NCBI RefSeq assembly: GCF_958295425.1
Contig: NC_081149.1
Span: 25,317,481 to 25,381,480, forward strand
Origin: Solea solea
Taxonomy: Eukaryota; Chordata; Actinopteri; Pleuronectiformes; Soleidae
DNA length: 64,000 nt
Direction: 5' to 3'
Of this stretch, positions 41,183 through 54,083 are shown piece after piece (within the stretch, counting starts at the first letter, position 1; every line of letters starts with the position of its first letter). The notes beneath the pieces were generated by a model that was not told the DNA's origin, made no database searches, and was given only the letters and a program-made list of their open reading frames with translations. Both the position numbers and the translations under genes were made by a program.

Positions 41183-43777
41183 ATATGTCGTCCAAATTTT
41201 GACAAAAGTCATAGTATAGTATGTCGTCCAAAATTGGTCAAAAAAGTTATAGTATAGTATGTCGTCCAAAATTGGTCAAAAAAGTCATAGTATAGTATGT
41301 CGTCCAAAATCACACAAAAAAGTCATAGTATAGTATGTCGTCCAAAATTGGTCAAAAAAGTCATAGTATAGTATGTCGTCCAAAATCACACAAAAAAAGT
41401 CATAGTATAGTATGTCGTCCAAAATTGGTCAAAAAAGTCATAGTATAGTATGTCGTCCAAAATCACTCAAAGAAGTCATAGTATAGTATGACGTCCAAAA
41501 TTGGTCAAAAAAGTCATAGTATAGTATGTCGTCCAAAATCACTCAAAAAAGTCATAGTATAGTCTGTCGTCCAAAAACACACAAAAAAGTCATAGTATAG
41601 TATGTCGTCCAAAATCACACAAAAAAGTCATAGTATAGTATGTCGTCCAAAATTGGTCAAAAAAGTCATAGTATAGTATGTCGTCCAAAATCACACAAAA
41701 AAGTCATAGTATAGTATGTCGTCCAAAATCGGTCAAAAAAGTCATAGTATAGTATGTCGTCCAAAATTGGTCAAAAAAGTCATAGTATAGTATGTCGTCC
41801 AAAATCACACAAAAAAGTCATAGTATAGTATGTCGTCCAAAATCACACAAAAAAGTCATAGTATAGTATGTCATCCAAAAACACAAAAAAATCATAGTAT
41901 AGTATGTCGTCCAAAATCACTCAAAAAAGTCATAGTATAGTCTGTCGTCCAAAAACACACAAAAAAGTCATAGTATAGTATGTCGTCCAAAATCACACAA
42001 AAAAGTCATAGTATAGTATGTCGTCCAAAATTGGTCAAAAAAGTCATAGTATAGTATGTCGTCCAAAATCACACAAAAAAGTCATAGTATAGTATGTCGT
42101 CCAAAATCACACAAAAAAGTCATAGTATAGTATGTCATCCAAAAACACAAAAAAATCATAGTATAGTATGTCGTCCAAAATCACTCAAAAGTCATAGTAT
42201 AGTCTGTCGTCCAAAAACACACAAAAAAGTCATAGTATAGTATGTCGTCCAAAATCACACAAAAAAGTCATAGTATAGTATGTCGTCCAAAATCACTCAA
42301 AAAAGTCATAGTATAGTCTGTCGTCCAAAAACACACAAAAAAGTCATAGTATAGTATGTCGTCCAAAATCGGTCAAAAAAGTCATAGTATAGTATGTCGT
42401 CCAAAATTGGTCAAAAAAGTCATAGTATAGTATGTCGTCTAAAATCAGACAAAAAAGTCATAGTATAGTATGTCGTCCAAAATCACACAAAAAAGTCAAA
42501 GTATAGTATGTCGTCCAAAATCGGTCAAAAAATCATAGTATAGTATGTCGTCCAAAATTGGTCAAAAAAGTCATAGTATAGTATGTCGTCCAAAATCACA
42601 CAAAAAAGTCATAGTATGTCGTCCAAAATCACTCAAAAAAGTCATTGTATAGTGTGTCGTCCGAAATCACTAAAAGAAGTCATAGTATAGTATGTCGTCC
42701 AAAATTGGTCAAAAAAGTCATAGTATAGTATGTCGTTCAAAATCACACAAAAAAGTCATAGTATAGTATGTCGTCCAAAATCACACCAAAAAGTCATAGT
42801 ATAGTATGTCGTCCAAAATCACACAAAAAAGTCATAGTATAGTATGTCGTCCAAAATCACACAAAAAAGTCATAGTATAGTATGTCGTCCAAAATCGGTC
42901 AAAAAATCATAGTATAGTATGTCGTCCAAAATCTGTCAAAAAAGTCATAGTATAGTATGTCGTCCAAAATTGGTCAAAAAAGTCATAGTATAGTATGTCG
43001 TCCAAAATTGGTCAAAAAAGTCATAGTATAGTATGTCGTCCAAAATCACACAAAAAAGTCATAGTATAGTATGTCGTCCAAAATTGGTCAAAAAAGTCAT
43101 AGTATAGTATGTCGTCCAAAATTGGTCAAAAAAGTCATAGTATAGTATGTCGTCCAAAATCACACAAAAAAGTCATAGTATAGTATGTCGTCCAAAATCA
43201 CACAAAAAAGTCATAGTATAGTATGTCGTCCAAAATCGGTCAAAAAAGTCATAGTATAGTATGTCGTCCAAAATCACTCAAAAAAGTCATCATATAGTGT
43301 GTCGTCCGAAATCACTCAAAGAAGTCATAGTATAGTATGTCGTCCAAAAACACACAAAAAAGTCATAGTATAGTATGTCGTCCAAAATTGGTCAAAAAAG
43401 TCATAGTATAGTATATCGTCCAAAATTGGTCAAAAAAGTCATAGTATAGTATGTCGTCCAAAATCACACAAAAAAGTCATAGTATAGTATGTCGTCCAAA
43501 ATCACACAAAAAAGTCATCGTATAGTATGTTGTTCAAAATCACACAAAAAAGTCATAGTATAGTATGTCGTCAAAAAAGTCATAGTATAGTATGTCGTCC
43601 AAAATCACACAAAAAAGTCATAGTATAGTATGTCGTCCAAAATCACACAAAAAAAGTCATAGTATAGTATGTCGTCCAAAATCACACAAAAAAAGTCATA
43701 GTATAGTATGTCGTCCAAAATCACTCAAAGAAGTCATAGTATAGTATGACGTCCAAAATCTGTCAAAAAAGTCATAG

Positions 43778-43842
43778 TATATAAATACTTTTGATATGGA
43801 AAAATTATAAATCAAGTTGGGAAAAAAAAAAAAAAAAAAAAG
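43778..43842 (+). repeat. A-rich insert in the satellite, copy 1
   Basis: Non-satellite segment 'ataaatacttttgatatgga', 'aaattataaatcaagttggg' and an A-run of about 19. The same segment recurs at 45406 and 47073, marking a higher-order repeat. Confidence 0.9.
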
Positions 43843-45405
43843 TCATAGTATAGTATGTCGTCCAAAATTGGTCAAAAAAGTCATAGTATAGTATGTCGTC
43901 CAAAATTGGTCAAAAAAGTCATAGTATAGTATGTCGTCCAAAATCACACAAAAAAGTCATAGTATAGTATGTCGTCCAAAATCACACAAAAAAGTCATAG
44001 TATAGTATGTCGTCCAAAATTGGTCAAAAAAGTCATAGTATAGTATGTCGTTCAAAATCACACAAAAAAGTCATAGTATAGTATGTCGTCCAAAATCGGT
44101 CAAAAAAGTCAAAGTATAGTATGTCGTCCAAAATCGGTCAAAAAAGTCATAGTATAGTATGTCGTCCAAAATTGGTCAAAAAAGTCATAGTATAGTCTGT
44201 CGTCCAAAAACACACAAAAAAGTCATAGTATAGTATGTCGTCCAAAATCACACAAAAAAGTCATAGTATAGTATGTCGTCCAAAATTGGTCAAAAAAGTC
44301 ATAGTATAGTATGTCGTCCAAAATCACACAAAAAAGTCATAGTATAGTATGTCGTCCAAAATTGGTCAAAAAAGTCATAGTATAGTATGTCGTTCAAAAT
44401 CACACAAAAAAGTCATAGTATAGTATGTCGTCCAAAATCTGTCAAAAAAGTCAAAGTATAGTATGTCGTCCAAAATCTGTCAAAAAATCATAGTATAGTA
44501 TGTCGTCCAAAATTGGTAAAAAAAGTCATAGTATAGTATGTCGTCCAAAATCACACCAAAAAGTCATAGTATAGTATGTCGTCCAAAATCACACAAAAAA
44601 GTCATAGTATAGTATGTCGTCCAAAATCACACAAAAAAGTCATAGTATAGTATGTCGTCCAAAATCGGTCAAAAAATCATAGTATAGTATGTCGTCCAAA
44701 ATCTGTCAAAAAAGTCATAGTATAGTATGTCGTCCAAAATTGGTCAAAAAAGTCATAGTATAGTATGTCGTCCAAAATTGGTCAAAAAAGTCATAGTATA
44801 GTATGTCGTCCAAAATCACACAAAAAAGTCATAGTATAGTATGTCGTCCAAAATTGGTCAAAAAAGTCATAGTATAGTATGTCGTCCAAAATTGGTCAAA
44901 AAAGTCATAGTATAGTATGTCGTCCAAAATCACACAAAAAAGTCATAGTATAGTATGTCGTCCAAAATCACACAAAAAAGTCATAGTATAGTATGTCGTC
45001 CAAAATCGGTCAAAAAAGTCATAGTATAGTATGTCGTCCAAAATCACTCAAAAAAGTCATCATATAGTGTGTCGTCCGAAATCACTCAAAGAAGTCATAG
45101 TATAGTATGTCGTCCAAAAACACACAAAAAAGTCATAGTATAGTATGTCGTCCAAAATTGGTCAAAAAAGTCATAGTATAGTATGTCGTCCAAAATCACA
45201 CAAAAAAGTCATAGTATAGTATGTCGTCCAAAATCACACAAAAAAGTCATAGTATAGTATGTCGTCCAAAATCACACAAAAAAAGTCATAGTATAGTATG
45301 TCGTCCAAAATTGGTCAAAAAAGTCATAGTATAGTATGTTGTCCAAAATCACTCAAAGAAGTCATAGTATAGTATGACGTCCAAAATCTGTCAAAAAAGT
45401 CATAG

Positions 45406-45471
45406 TATATAAATACTTTTGATATGGAAAAATTATAAATCAAGTTGGGAAAAAAAAAAAAAAAAAAAAAG
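45406..45471 (+). repeat. A-rich insert in the satellite, copy 2
   Basis: Same insert, 1628 bases after copy 1, in the same local order of satellite variants. Confidence 0.9.
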
Positions 45472-47072
45472 TCATAGTATAGTATGTCGTCCAAAATTGG
45501 TCAAAAAAGTCATAGTATAGTATGTCGTCCAAAATTGGTCAAAAAAGTCATAGTATAGTATGTCGTCCAAAATCACACAAAAAAGTCATAGTATAGTATG
45601 TCGTCCAAAATTGGTCAAAAAAGTCATAGTATAGTATGTCGTCCAAAATTGGTCAAAAAAGTCATAGTATCGTATGTCGTCCTAAATCACTCAAAGAAGT
45701 CATAGTATAGTATGTCGTCCAAAATCACTCAAAAAAGTCATAGTATAGTATGTCGTCCAAAATCACTCAAAAAAGTCATAGTATAGTATGTCGTCCAAAA
45801 TCACTCAAAGAAGTCATAGTAAAGTATGTCGTCCAAAATCACTCAAAGAAGTCATAGTATAGTATGTTGTCTAAAATCACTCAAAAAAGTCATAGTATAG
45901 TATGTCGTCCAAAATCACACAAAAAAGTCATAGTATAGTATGTCGTCCAAAATCTGTCAAAAAAGTCAAAGTATAGTATGTCGTCCAAAATCTGTCAAAA
46001 AATCATAGTATAGTATGTCGTCCAAAATTGGTAAAAAAAGTCATAGTATAGTATGTCGTCCAAAATCACACCAAAAAGTCATAGTATAGTATGTCGTCCA
46101 AAATCACACAAAAAAGTCATAGTATAGTATGTCGTCCAAAATCACACAAAAAAGTCATAGTATAGTATGTCGTCCAAAATCAGTCAAAAAATCATAGTAT
46201 AGTATGTCGTCCAAAATCTGTCAAAAAAGTCATAGTATAGTATGTCGTCCAAAATTGGTCAAAAAAGTCATAGTATAGTATGTCGTCCAAAATTGGTCAA
46301 AAAAGTCATAGTATAGTATGTCGTCCAAAATCACACAAAAAAGTCATAGTATAGTATGTCGTCCAAAATTGGTCAAAAAAGTCATAGTATAGTATGTCGT
46401 CCAAAATTGGTCAAAAAAGTCATAGTATAGTATGTCGTCCAAAATCACACAAAAAAGTCATAGTATAGTATGTCGTCCAAAATCACACAAAAAAGTCATA
46501 GTATAGTATGTCGTCCAAAATCGGTCAAAAAAGTCATAGTATAGTATGTCGTCCAAAATCACTCAAAAAAGTCATCATATAGTGTGTCGTCCGAAATCAC
46601 TCAAAGAAGTCATAGTATAGTATGTCGTCCAAAAACACACAAAAAAGTCATAGTATAGTATGTCGTCCAAAATTGGTCAAAAAAGTCATAGTATAGTATA
46701 TCGTCCAAAATTGGTCAAAAAAGTCATAGTATAGTATGTCGTCCAAAATCACACAAAAAAGTCATAGTATAGTATGTCGTCCAAAATCACACAAAAAAGT
46801 CATCGTATAGTATGTTGTTCAAAATCACACAAAAAAGTCATAGTATAGTATGTCGTCCAAAATTGGTCAAAAAAGTCATAGTATAGTATGTCGTCCAAAA
46901 TCACACAAAAAAGTCATAGTATAGTATGTCGTCCAAAATCACACAAAAAAAGTCATAGTATAGTATGTCGTCCAAAATTGGTCAAAAAAGTCATAGTATA
47001 GTATGTTGTCCAAAATCACTCAAAGAAGTCATAGTATAGTATGACGTCCAAAATCTGTCAAAAAAGTCATAG

Positions 47073-47138
47073 TATATAAATACTTTTGATATGGAAAAAT
47101 TATAAATCAAGTTGGGAAAAAAAAAAAAAAAAAAAAAG
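47073..47138 (+). repeat. A-rich insert in the satellite, copy 3
   Basis: Same insert, 1667 bases after copy 2. Confidence 0.9.
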
Positions 47139-49965
47139 TCATAGTATAGTATGTCGTCCAAAATTGGTCAAAAAAGTCATAGTATAGTATGTCGTCCAAA
47201 ATTGGTCAAAAAAGTCATAGTATAGTATGTCGTCCAAAATCACACAAAAAAGTCATAGTATAGTATGTCGTCCAAAATTGGTCAAAAAAGTCATAGTATA
47301 GTATGTCGTCCAAAATTGGTCAAAAAAGTCATAGTATCGTATGTCGTCCTAAATCACTCAAAGAAGTCATAGTATAGTATGTCGTCCAAAATCACTCAAA
47401 AAAGTCATAGTATAGTATGTCGTCCAAAATCACTCAAAAAAGTCATAGTATAGTATGTCGTCCAAAATCACTCAAAGAAGTCATAGTAAAGTATGTCGTC
47501 CAAAATCACTCAAAGAAGTCATAGTATAGTATGTTGTCTAAAATCACTCAAAAAAGTCATAGTATAGTATGTCGTCCAAAATCACTCAAAGAAGTCATAG
47601 TATAGTATGTCGTCCAAAATCACTCAAAAAAGTCATAGTATAGTATGTCGTCCAAAATTGGTCAAAAAAGTCATAGTATAGTATGTCGTCCACAATTGGT
47701 CAAAAAAGTCATAGTAAAGTGTGTCGTCCGAAATCACTCAAAGAAGTCATAGTATAGTATGTCGTCCAAAATCTGTCAAAAAAGTCATAGTATAGTATGT
47801 CGTCCAAAATGGGTCAAAAAAGTCATAGTATAGTATGTCGTCCAAAATCACTCAAAAAAGTCATAGTATAGTGTGTTGTCCGAAATCACTCAAAGAAGTC
47901 ATAGTATAGTATGTCGTCCAAAATCTGTCAAAAAAGTCATAGTAAGGTATGTCGTCCAAAATTGGTCAAAAAAGTCATAGTATAGTATGTCGTCCAAAAT
48001 TGGTCAAAAAAGTCATAGTATAGTATGTCGTCCAAAATCACACAAAAAAGTCATAGTATAGTATGTCGTCCAAAATTGGTCAAAAAAGTCATAGTATAGT
48101 ATGTCGTCCAAAATGGGTCAAAAAAGTCATAGTATAGTATGTCGTCCAAAATCACTCAAAAAAGTCATAGTATAGTGTGTTGTCCGAAATCACTCAAAGA
48201 AGTCATAGTATAGTATGTCGTCCAAAATCTGTCAAAAAAGTCATAGTAAGGTATGTCGTCCAAAATTGGTCAAAAAAGTCATAGTATAGTATGTCGTCCA
48301 AAATTGGTCAAAAAAGTCATAGTATAGTATGTCGTCCAAAATCACACAAAAAAGTCATAGTATAGTATGTCGTCCAAAATTGGTCAAAAAAGTCATAGTA
48401 TAGTATGTCGTCCAAAATTGGTCAAAAAAGTCATAGTATAGTATGTCGTCCAAAATCACACAAAAAAGTCATAGTATAGTATGTCGTCCAAAATCACACA
48501 AAAAAGTCATAGTATAGTATGTCGTCCAAAATTGGTCAAAAAAGTCATAGTATCGTATGTCGTCCTAAATCACTCAAAGAAGTCATAGTATAGTATGTCG
48601 TCCAAAATCACTCAAAAAAGTCATAGTATAGTATGTCGTCCAAAATCGGTCAAAAAATCATAGTATAGTATGTCGTCCAAAATCTGTCAAAAAAGTCATA
48701 GTATAGTATGTCGTCCAAAATTGGTCAAAAAAGTCATAGTATAGTATGTCGTCCAAAATTGGTCAAAAAAGTCATAGTATAGTATGTCGTCCAAAATCAC
48801 ACAAAAAAGTCATAGTATAGTATGTCGTCCAAAATTGGTCAAAAAAGTCATAGTATAGTATGTCGTCCAAAATTGGTCAAAAAAGTCATAGTATAGTATG
48901 TCGTCCAAAATCACACAAAAAAGTCATAGTATAGTATGTCGTCCAAAATCACACAAAAAAGTCATAGTATAGTATGTCGTCCAAAATCACACAAAAAAGT
49001 CATAGTATAGTATGTCGTCCAAAATCGGTCAAAAAAGTCATAGTATAGTATGTCGTCCAAAATCACTCAAAAAAGTCATCATATAGTGTGTCGTCCGAAA
49101 TCACTCAAAGAAGTCATAGTATAGTATGTCGTCCAAAATCTGTCAAAAAAGTCATAGTATAGTATGTCGTCCAAAATCACACAAAAAAGTCATAGTATAG
49201 TATGTCGTCCAAAATCACACAAAAAAGTCATCGTATAGTATGTTGTTCAAAATCACACAAAAAAGTCATAGTATAGTATGTCGTCCAAAATTGGTCAAAA
49301 AAGTCATAGTATAGTATGTCGTCCAAAATCACACAAAAAAGTCATAGTATAGTATGTCGTCCAAAATCACACAAAAAAAGTCATAGTATAGTATGTCGTC
49401 CAAAATCACTCAAAGAAGTCATAGTATAGTATGTCGTCCAAAATCGGTCAAAAAAGTCATAGTATAGTATGTCGTCCAAAATCACTCAAAAAGTCATAGT
49501 ATAGTGTGTCGTCCGAAATCACTCAAAGAAGTCATAGTATAGTATGTCGTCCAAAATCACTCAAAAAGTCATAGTATAGTGTGTCGTCCGAAATCACTCA
49601 AAGAAGTCATAGTATAGTATGTCGTCCAAAATCTGTCAAAAAAGTCATAGTATAGTATGTCGTCCAAAATCTGTCAAAAAAGTCATAGTATAGTATGTCG
49701 TCCAAAATCTGTCAAAAAAGTCATAGTATAATATGTCATCCAAAATTGGTCAAAAAAGTCATAGTATAGTATGTCGTCCAAAATCACACAAAAAAGTCAT
49801 AGTATAGTATGTCGTCCAAAATTGGTCAAAAAAGTCATAGTATAGTATGTCGTCCAAAATTGGTCAAAAAAGTCATAGTATCGTATGTCGTCCTAAATCA
49901 CTCAAAGAAGTCATAGTATAGTATGACGTCCACAATCGGTAAGAAAGGTCATAGTATAGTATGTC

Positions 49966-50113
49966 ATCTAAATTAACACCAATCCTGTCAGGATTGCAGA
50001 AGACACTTGTTCCAATCAGGGCTTGAACTCAGGTCTTCTATGTTAAAGTCAGAAGTGCTATCCACTGCACCAACCTTGTTTCCCTGAAAAACTTTGAATC
50101 ATCATGTTAAAGT
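49966..50113 (-). mobile_element. tRNA-derived SINE (or tRNA-like repeat), copy 1
   Basis: On the minus strand the segment has an exact Pol III A box (TGGTGCAGTGG, plus coordinates 50062-50072) and B box (GTTCAAGCC, 50020-50028), 33 bases apart as in tRNA genes. A D-arm hairpin (GTGC...GCAC) and an anticodon-like stem (TTCTG...TAGAA) can be drawn. The acceptor stem does not pair well, so it is a tRNA-derived element, not a tRNA gene. Confidence 0.75.
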
Positions 50114-50187
50114 AAGTCGTCCAAAATGGGTCAAAAAAGTCATAGTATAGTATGTCGTCCAAAATGGGTCAAAAAAGTCATAGTATA

Positions 50188-50318
50188 GTCAGTCAGTCAG
50201 TCATCATCTACCGCTTTATCCTCAACCAGAGGGTCGCGGGGGGTGCTGTGCCAATCTCAGCTACATCGGGCGATAGGCGGGGTACACCCTGGACAGTTCG
50301 CCAGTCCATCGCAGGGCT
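50188..50318 (+). mobile_element. Dispersed GTCGCGGGGGG repeat in satellite, copy 1
   Basis: Starts with (GTCA)n, then 'catctaccgctttatcctca', GAGGGTCGCGGGGGGTGCTG, 'ggcggggtacaccctggaca' and 'gttcgccagtccatcgcagg'. These phrases recur widely in teleost genomes as part of interspersed elements. I cannot name the family from sequence alone. Confidence 0.7.
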
Positions 50319-50828
50319 CATAGTATAGTATGTCGTCCAAAATCACTCAAAAAAGTCATAGTATAGTATGTCGTCCAAAATCACTCAAAAAAGTCATAGT
50401 ATAGTATGTCGTCCAAAATCACTCAAAGAAGTCATAGTAAAGTATGTCGTCCAAAATCACTCAAAGAAGTCATAGTATAGTATGTCGTCTAAAATCACTC
50501 AAAAAAGTCATAGTATAGTATGTCGTCCAAAATCACTCAAAGAAGTCATAGTATAGTATGTCGTCCAAAATCACTCAAAAAAGTCATAGTATAGTATGTC
50601 GTCCAAAATTGGTCAAAAAAGTCATAGTATAGTATGTCGTCCAAAATCACACAAAAAAGTCATAGTATAGTATGTCGTCCAAAATTGGTCAAAAAAGTCA
50701 TAGTATAGTATGTCGTCCAAAATTGGTCAAAAAAGTCATAGTATCGTATGTCGTCCTAAATCACTCAAAGAAGTCATAGTATAGTATGACGTCCACAATC
50801 GGTAAGAAAGGTCATAGTATAGTATGTC

Positions 50829-50976
50829 ATCTAAATTAACACCAATCCTGTCAGGATTGCAGAAGACACTTGTTCCAATCAGGGCTTGAACTCAGGTCTT
50901 CTATGTTAAAGTCAGAAGTGCTATCCACTGCACCAACCTTGTTTCCCTGAAAAACTTTGAATCATCATGTTAAAGT
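50829..50976 (-). mobile_element. tRNA-derived SINE, copy 2
   Basis: Near-identical to copy 1, 863 bases on, with A and B boxes intact and the same flanking satellite units. It was therefore copied with the satellite, not inserted independently. Confidence 0.75.
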
Positions 50977-51050
50977 AAGTCGTCCAAAATGGGTCAAAAA
51001 AGTCATAGTATAGTATGTCGTCCAAAATGGGTCAAAAAAGTCATAGTATA

Positions 51051-51181
51051 GTCAGTCAGTCAGTCATCATCTACCGCTTTATCCTCAACCAGAGGGTCGC
51101 GGGGGGTGCTGTGCCAATCTCAGCTACATCGGGCGATAGGCGGGGTACACCCTGGACAGTTCGCCAGTCCATCGCAGGGCT
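51051..51181 (+). mobile_element. Dispersed GTCGCGGGGGG repeat, copy 2
   Basis: Same segment as 50188-50318, in the same position relative to the tRNA-derived SINE. Confidence 0.7.
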
Positions 51182-51995
51182 CATAGTATAGTATGTCGTC
51201 CAAAATCACTCAAAAAAGTCATAGTATAGTATGTCGTCCAAAATCACTCAAAAAAGTCATAGTATAGTATGTCGTCCAAAATCACTCAAAGAAGTCATAG
51301 TAAAGTATGTCGTCCAAAATCACTCAAAGAAGTCATAGTATAGTATGTCGTCTAAAATCACTCAAAAAAGTCATAGTATAGTATGTCGTCCAAAATCACT
51401 CAAAGAAGTCATAGTATAGTATGTCGTCCAAAATCACTCAAAAAAGTCATAGTATAGTATGTCGTCCAAAATTGGTCAAAAAAGTCATAGTATAGTATGT
51501 CGTCCACAATTGGTCAAAAAAGTCATAGTAAAGTGTGTCGTCCGAAATCACTCAAAGAAGTCATAGTATAGTATGTCGTCCAAAATCTGTCAAAAAAGTC
51601 ATAGTATAGTATGTCGTCCAAAATGGGTCAAAAAAGTCATAGTATAGTATGTCGTCCAAAATCACTCAAAAAAGTCATAGTATAGTATGTCGTCCAAAAT
51701 CTGTCAAAAAAGTCATAGTATAGTATGTCGTCCAAAATCTGTCAAAAAAGTCATAGTATAATATGTCATCCAAAATTGGTCAAAAAAGTCATAGTATAGT
51801 ATGTCGTCCAAAATCACACAAAAAAGTCATAGTATAGTATGTCGTCCAAAATTGGTCAAAAAAGTCATAGTATAGTATGTCGTCCAAAATTGGTCAAAAA
51901 AGTCATAGTATCGTATGTCGTCCTAAATCACTCAAAGAAGTCATAGTATAGTATGACGTCCACAATCGGTAAGAAAGGTCATAGTATAGTATGTC

Positions 51996-52143
51996 ATCTA
52001 AATTAACACCAATCCTGTCAGGATTGCAGAAGACACTTGTTCCAATCAGGGCTTGAACTCAGGTCTTCTATGTTAAAGTCAGAAGTGCTATCCACTGCAC
52101 CAACCTTGTTTCCCTGAAAAACTTTGAATCATCATGTTATAGT
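51996..52143 (-). mobile_element. tRNA-derived SINE, copy 3
   Basis: Near-identical to copies 1 and 2, with A and B boxes intact, 1167 bases after copy 2. One flank differs by a single base (GTTATAGTAAG). Confidence 0.75.
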
Positions 52144-52217
52144 AAGTCGTCCAAAATGGGTCAAAAAAGTCATAGTATAGAATGTCGTCCAAAATGGGTC
52201 AAAAAAGTCATAGTATA

Positions 52218-52348
52218 GTCAGTCAGTCAGTCATCATCTACCGCTTTATCCTCAACCAGAGGGTCGCGGGGGGTTCTGTGCCAATCTCAGCTACATCGGG
52301 CGATAGGCGGGGTACACCCTGGACAGTTCGCCAGTCCATCGCAGGGCT
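52218..52348 (+). mobile_element. Dispersed GTCGCGGGGGG repeat, copy 3
   Basis: Same segment with one substitution (GGGTTCTGTG). Confidence 0.7.
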
Positions 52349-53950
52349 CATAGTATAGTATGTCGTCCAAAATCACTCAAAAAAGTCATAGTATAGTATG
52401 TCGTCCAAAATCACTCAAAAAAGTCATAGTATAGTATGTCGTCCAAAATCACTCAAAGAAGTCATAGTAAAGTATGTCGTCCAAAATCACTCAAAGAAGT
52501 CATAGTATAGTATGTTGTCTAAAATCACTCAAAAAAGTCATAGTATAGTATGTCGTCCAAAATCACTCAAAGAAGTCATAGTATAGTATGTCGTCCAAAA
52601 TCACTCAAAAAAGTCATAGTATAGTATGTCGTCCAAAATTGGTCAAAAAAGTCATAGTATAGTATGTCGTCCACAATTGGTCAAAAAAGTCATAGTAAAG
52701 TGTGTCGTCCGAAATCACTCAAAGAAGTCATAGTATAGTATGTCGTCCAAAATCTGTCAAAAAAGTCATAGTATAGTATGTCGTCCAAAATGGGTCAAAA
52801 AAGTCATAGTATAGTATGTCGTCCAAAATCACTCAAAAAAGTCATAGTATAGTGTGTTGTCCGAAATCACTCAAAGAAGTCATAGTATAGTATGTCGTCC
52901 AAAATCTGTCAAAAAAGTCATAGTAAGGTATGTCGTCCAAAATTGGTCAAAAAAGTCATAGTATAGTATGTCGTCCAAAATTGGTCAAAAAAGTCATAGT
53001 ATAGTATGTCGTCCAAAATCACACAAAAAAGTCATAGTATAGTATGTCGTCCAAAATTGGTCAAAAAAGTCATAGTATAGTATGTCGTCCAAAATTGGTC
53101 AAAAAAGTCATAGTATAGTATGTCGTCCAAAATCACACAAAAAAGTCATAGTATAGTATGTCGTCCAAAATTGGTCAAAAAAGTCATAGTATAGTATGTC
53201 GTCCAAAATTGGTCAAAATAGTCATAGTATCGTATGTCGTCCTAAATCACTCAAAGAAGTCATAGTATAGTATGTCGTCCAAAATCACTCAAAAAAGTCA
53301 TCGTATAGTATGTTGTTCAAAATCACACAAAAAAGTCATAGTATAGTATGTCGTCCAAAATTGGTCAAAAAAGTCATAGTATAGTATGTCGTCCAAAATC
53401 ACACCAAAAACTCATAGTATAGTATGTCGTCCAAAATCACACAAAAAAGTCATGGTATAGTATGTCGTCCAAAATCACACAAAAAAGTCATAGTATAGTA
53501 TGTCGTCCAAAATCGGTCAAAAAAGTCATAGTATAGTATGTCGTCCAAAATCACTCAAAAAGTCATAGTATAGTGTGTCGTCCGAAATCACTCAAAGAAG
53601 TCATAGTATAGTATGTCGTCCAAAATCACTCAAAAAGTCATAGTATAGTGTGTCGTCCGAAATCACTCAAAGAAGTCATAGTATAGTATGTCGTCCAAAA
53701 TCTGTCAAAAAAGTCATAGTATACTATGTCTTCCAAAATCTGTCAAAAAAGTCATAGTATAGTATGTCGTCCAAAATCTGTCAAAAAAGTCATAGTATAA
53801 TATGTCATCCAAAATTGGTCAAAAAAGTCATAGTATAGTATGTCGTCCAAAATCACACAAAAAAGTCATAGTATAGTATGTCGTCCAAAATTGGTCAAAA
53901 AAGTCATAGTATAGTATGTCGTCCAAAATGGGTCAAAAAAGTCATAGTAT

Positions 53951-54083
53951 AGTCAGTCAGTCAGTCATCATCTACCGCTTTATCCTCAACCAGAGGGTCG
54001 CGGGGGGTGCTGTGCCAATCTCAGCTACATCGGGCGATAGGCGGGGTACACCCTGGACAGTTCGCCAGTCCATCGCAGGGCTC
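53951..54083 (+). mobile_element. Dispersed GTCGCGGGGGG repeat, copy 4
   Basis: Same segment, here without the neighbouring SINE, which shows the two inserts can be separated by recombination in the array. Confidence 0.7.

Noticed and set aside
49966..50113. Functional tRNA gene on the minus strand
   Set aside because: A and B boxes are intact but the acceptor stem does not pair, the anticodon loop is too long, and flanks are repeated; better called a tRNA-derived element.
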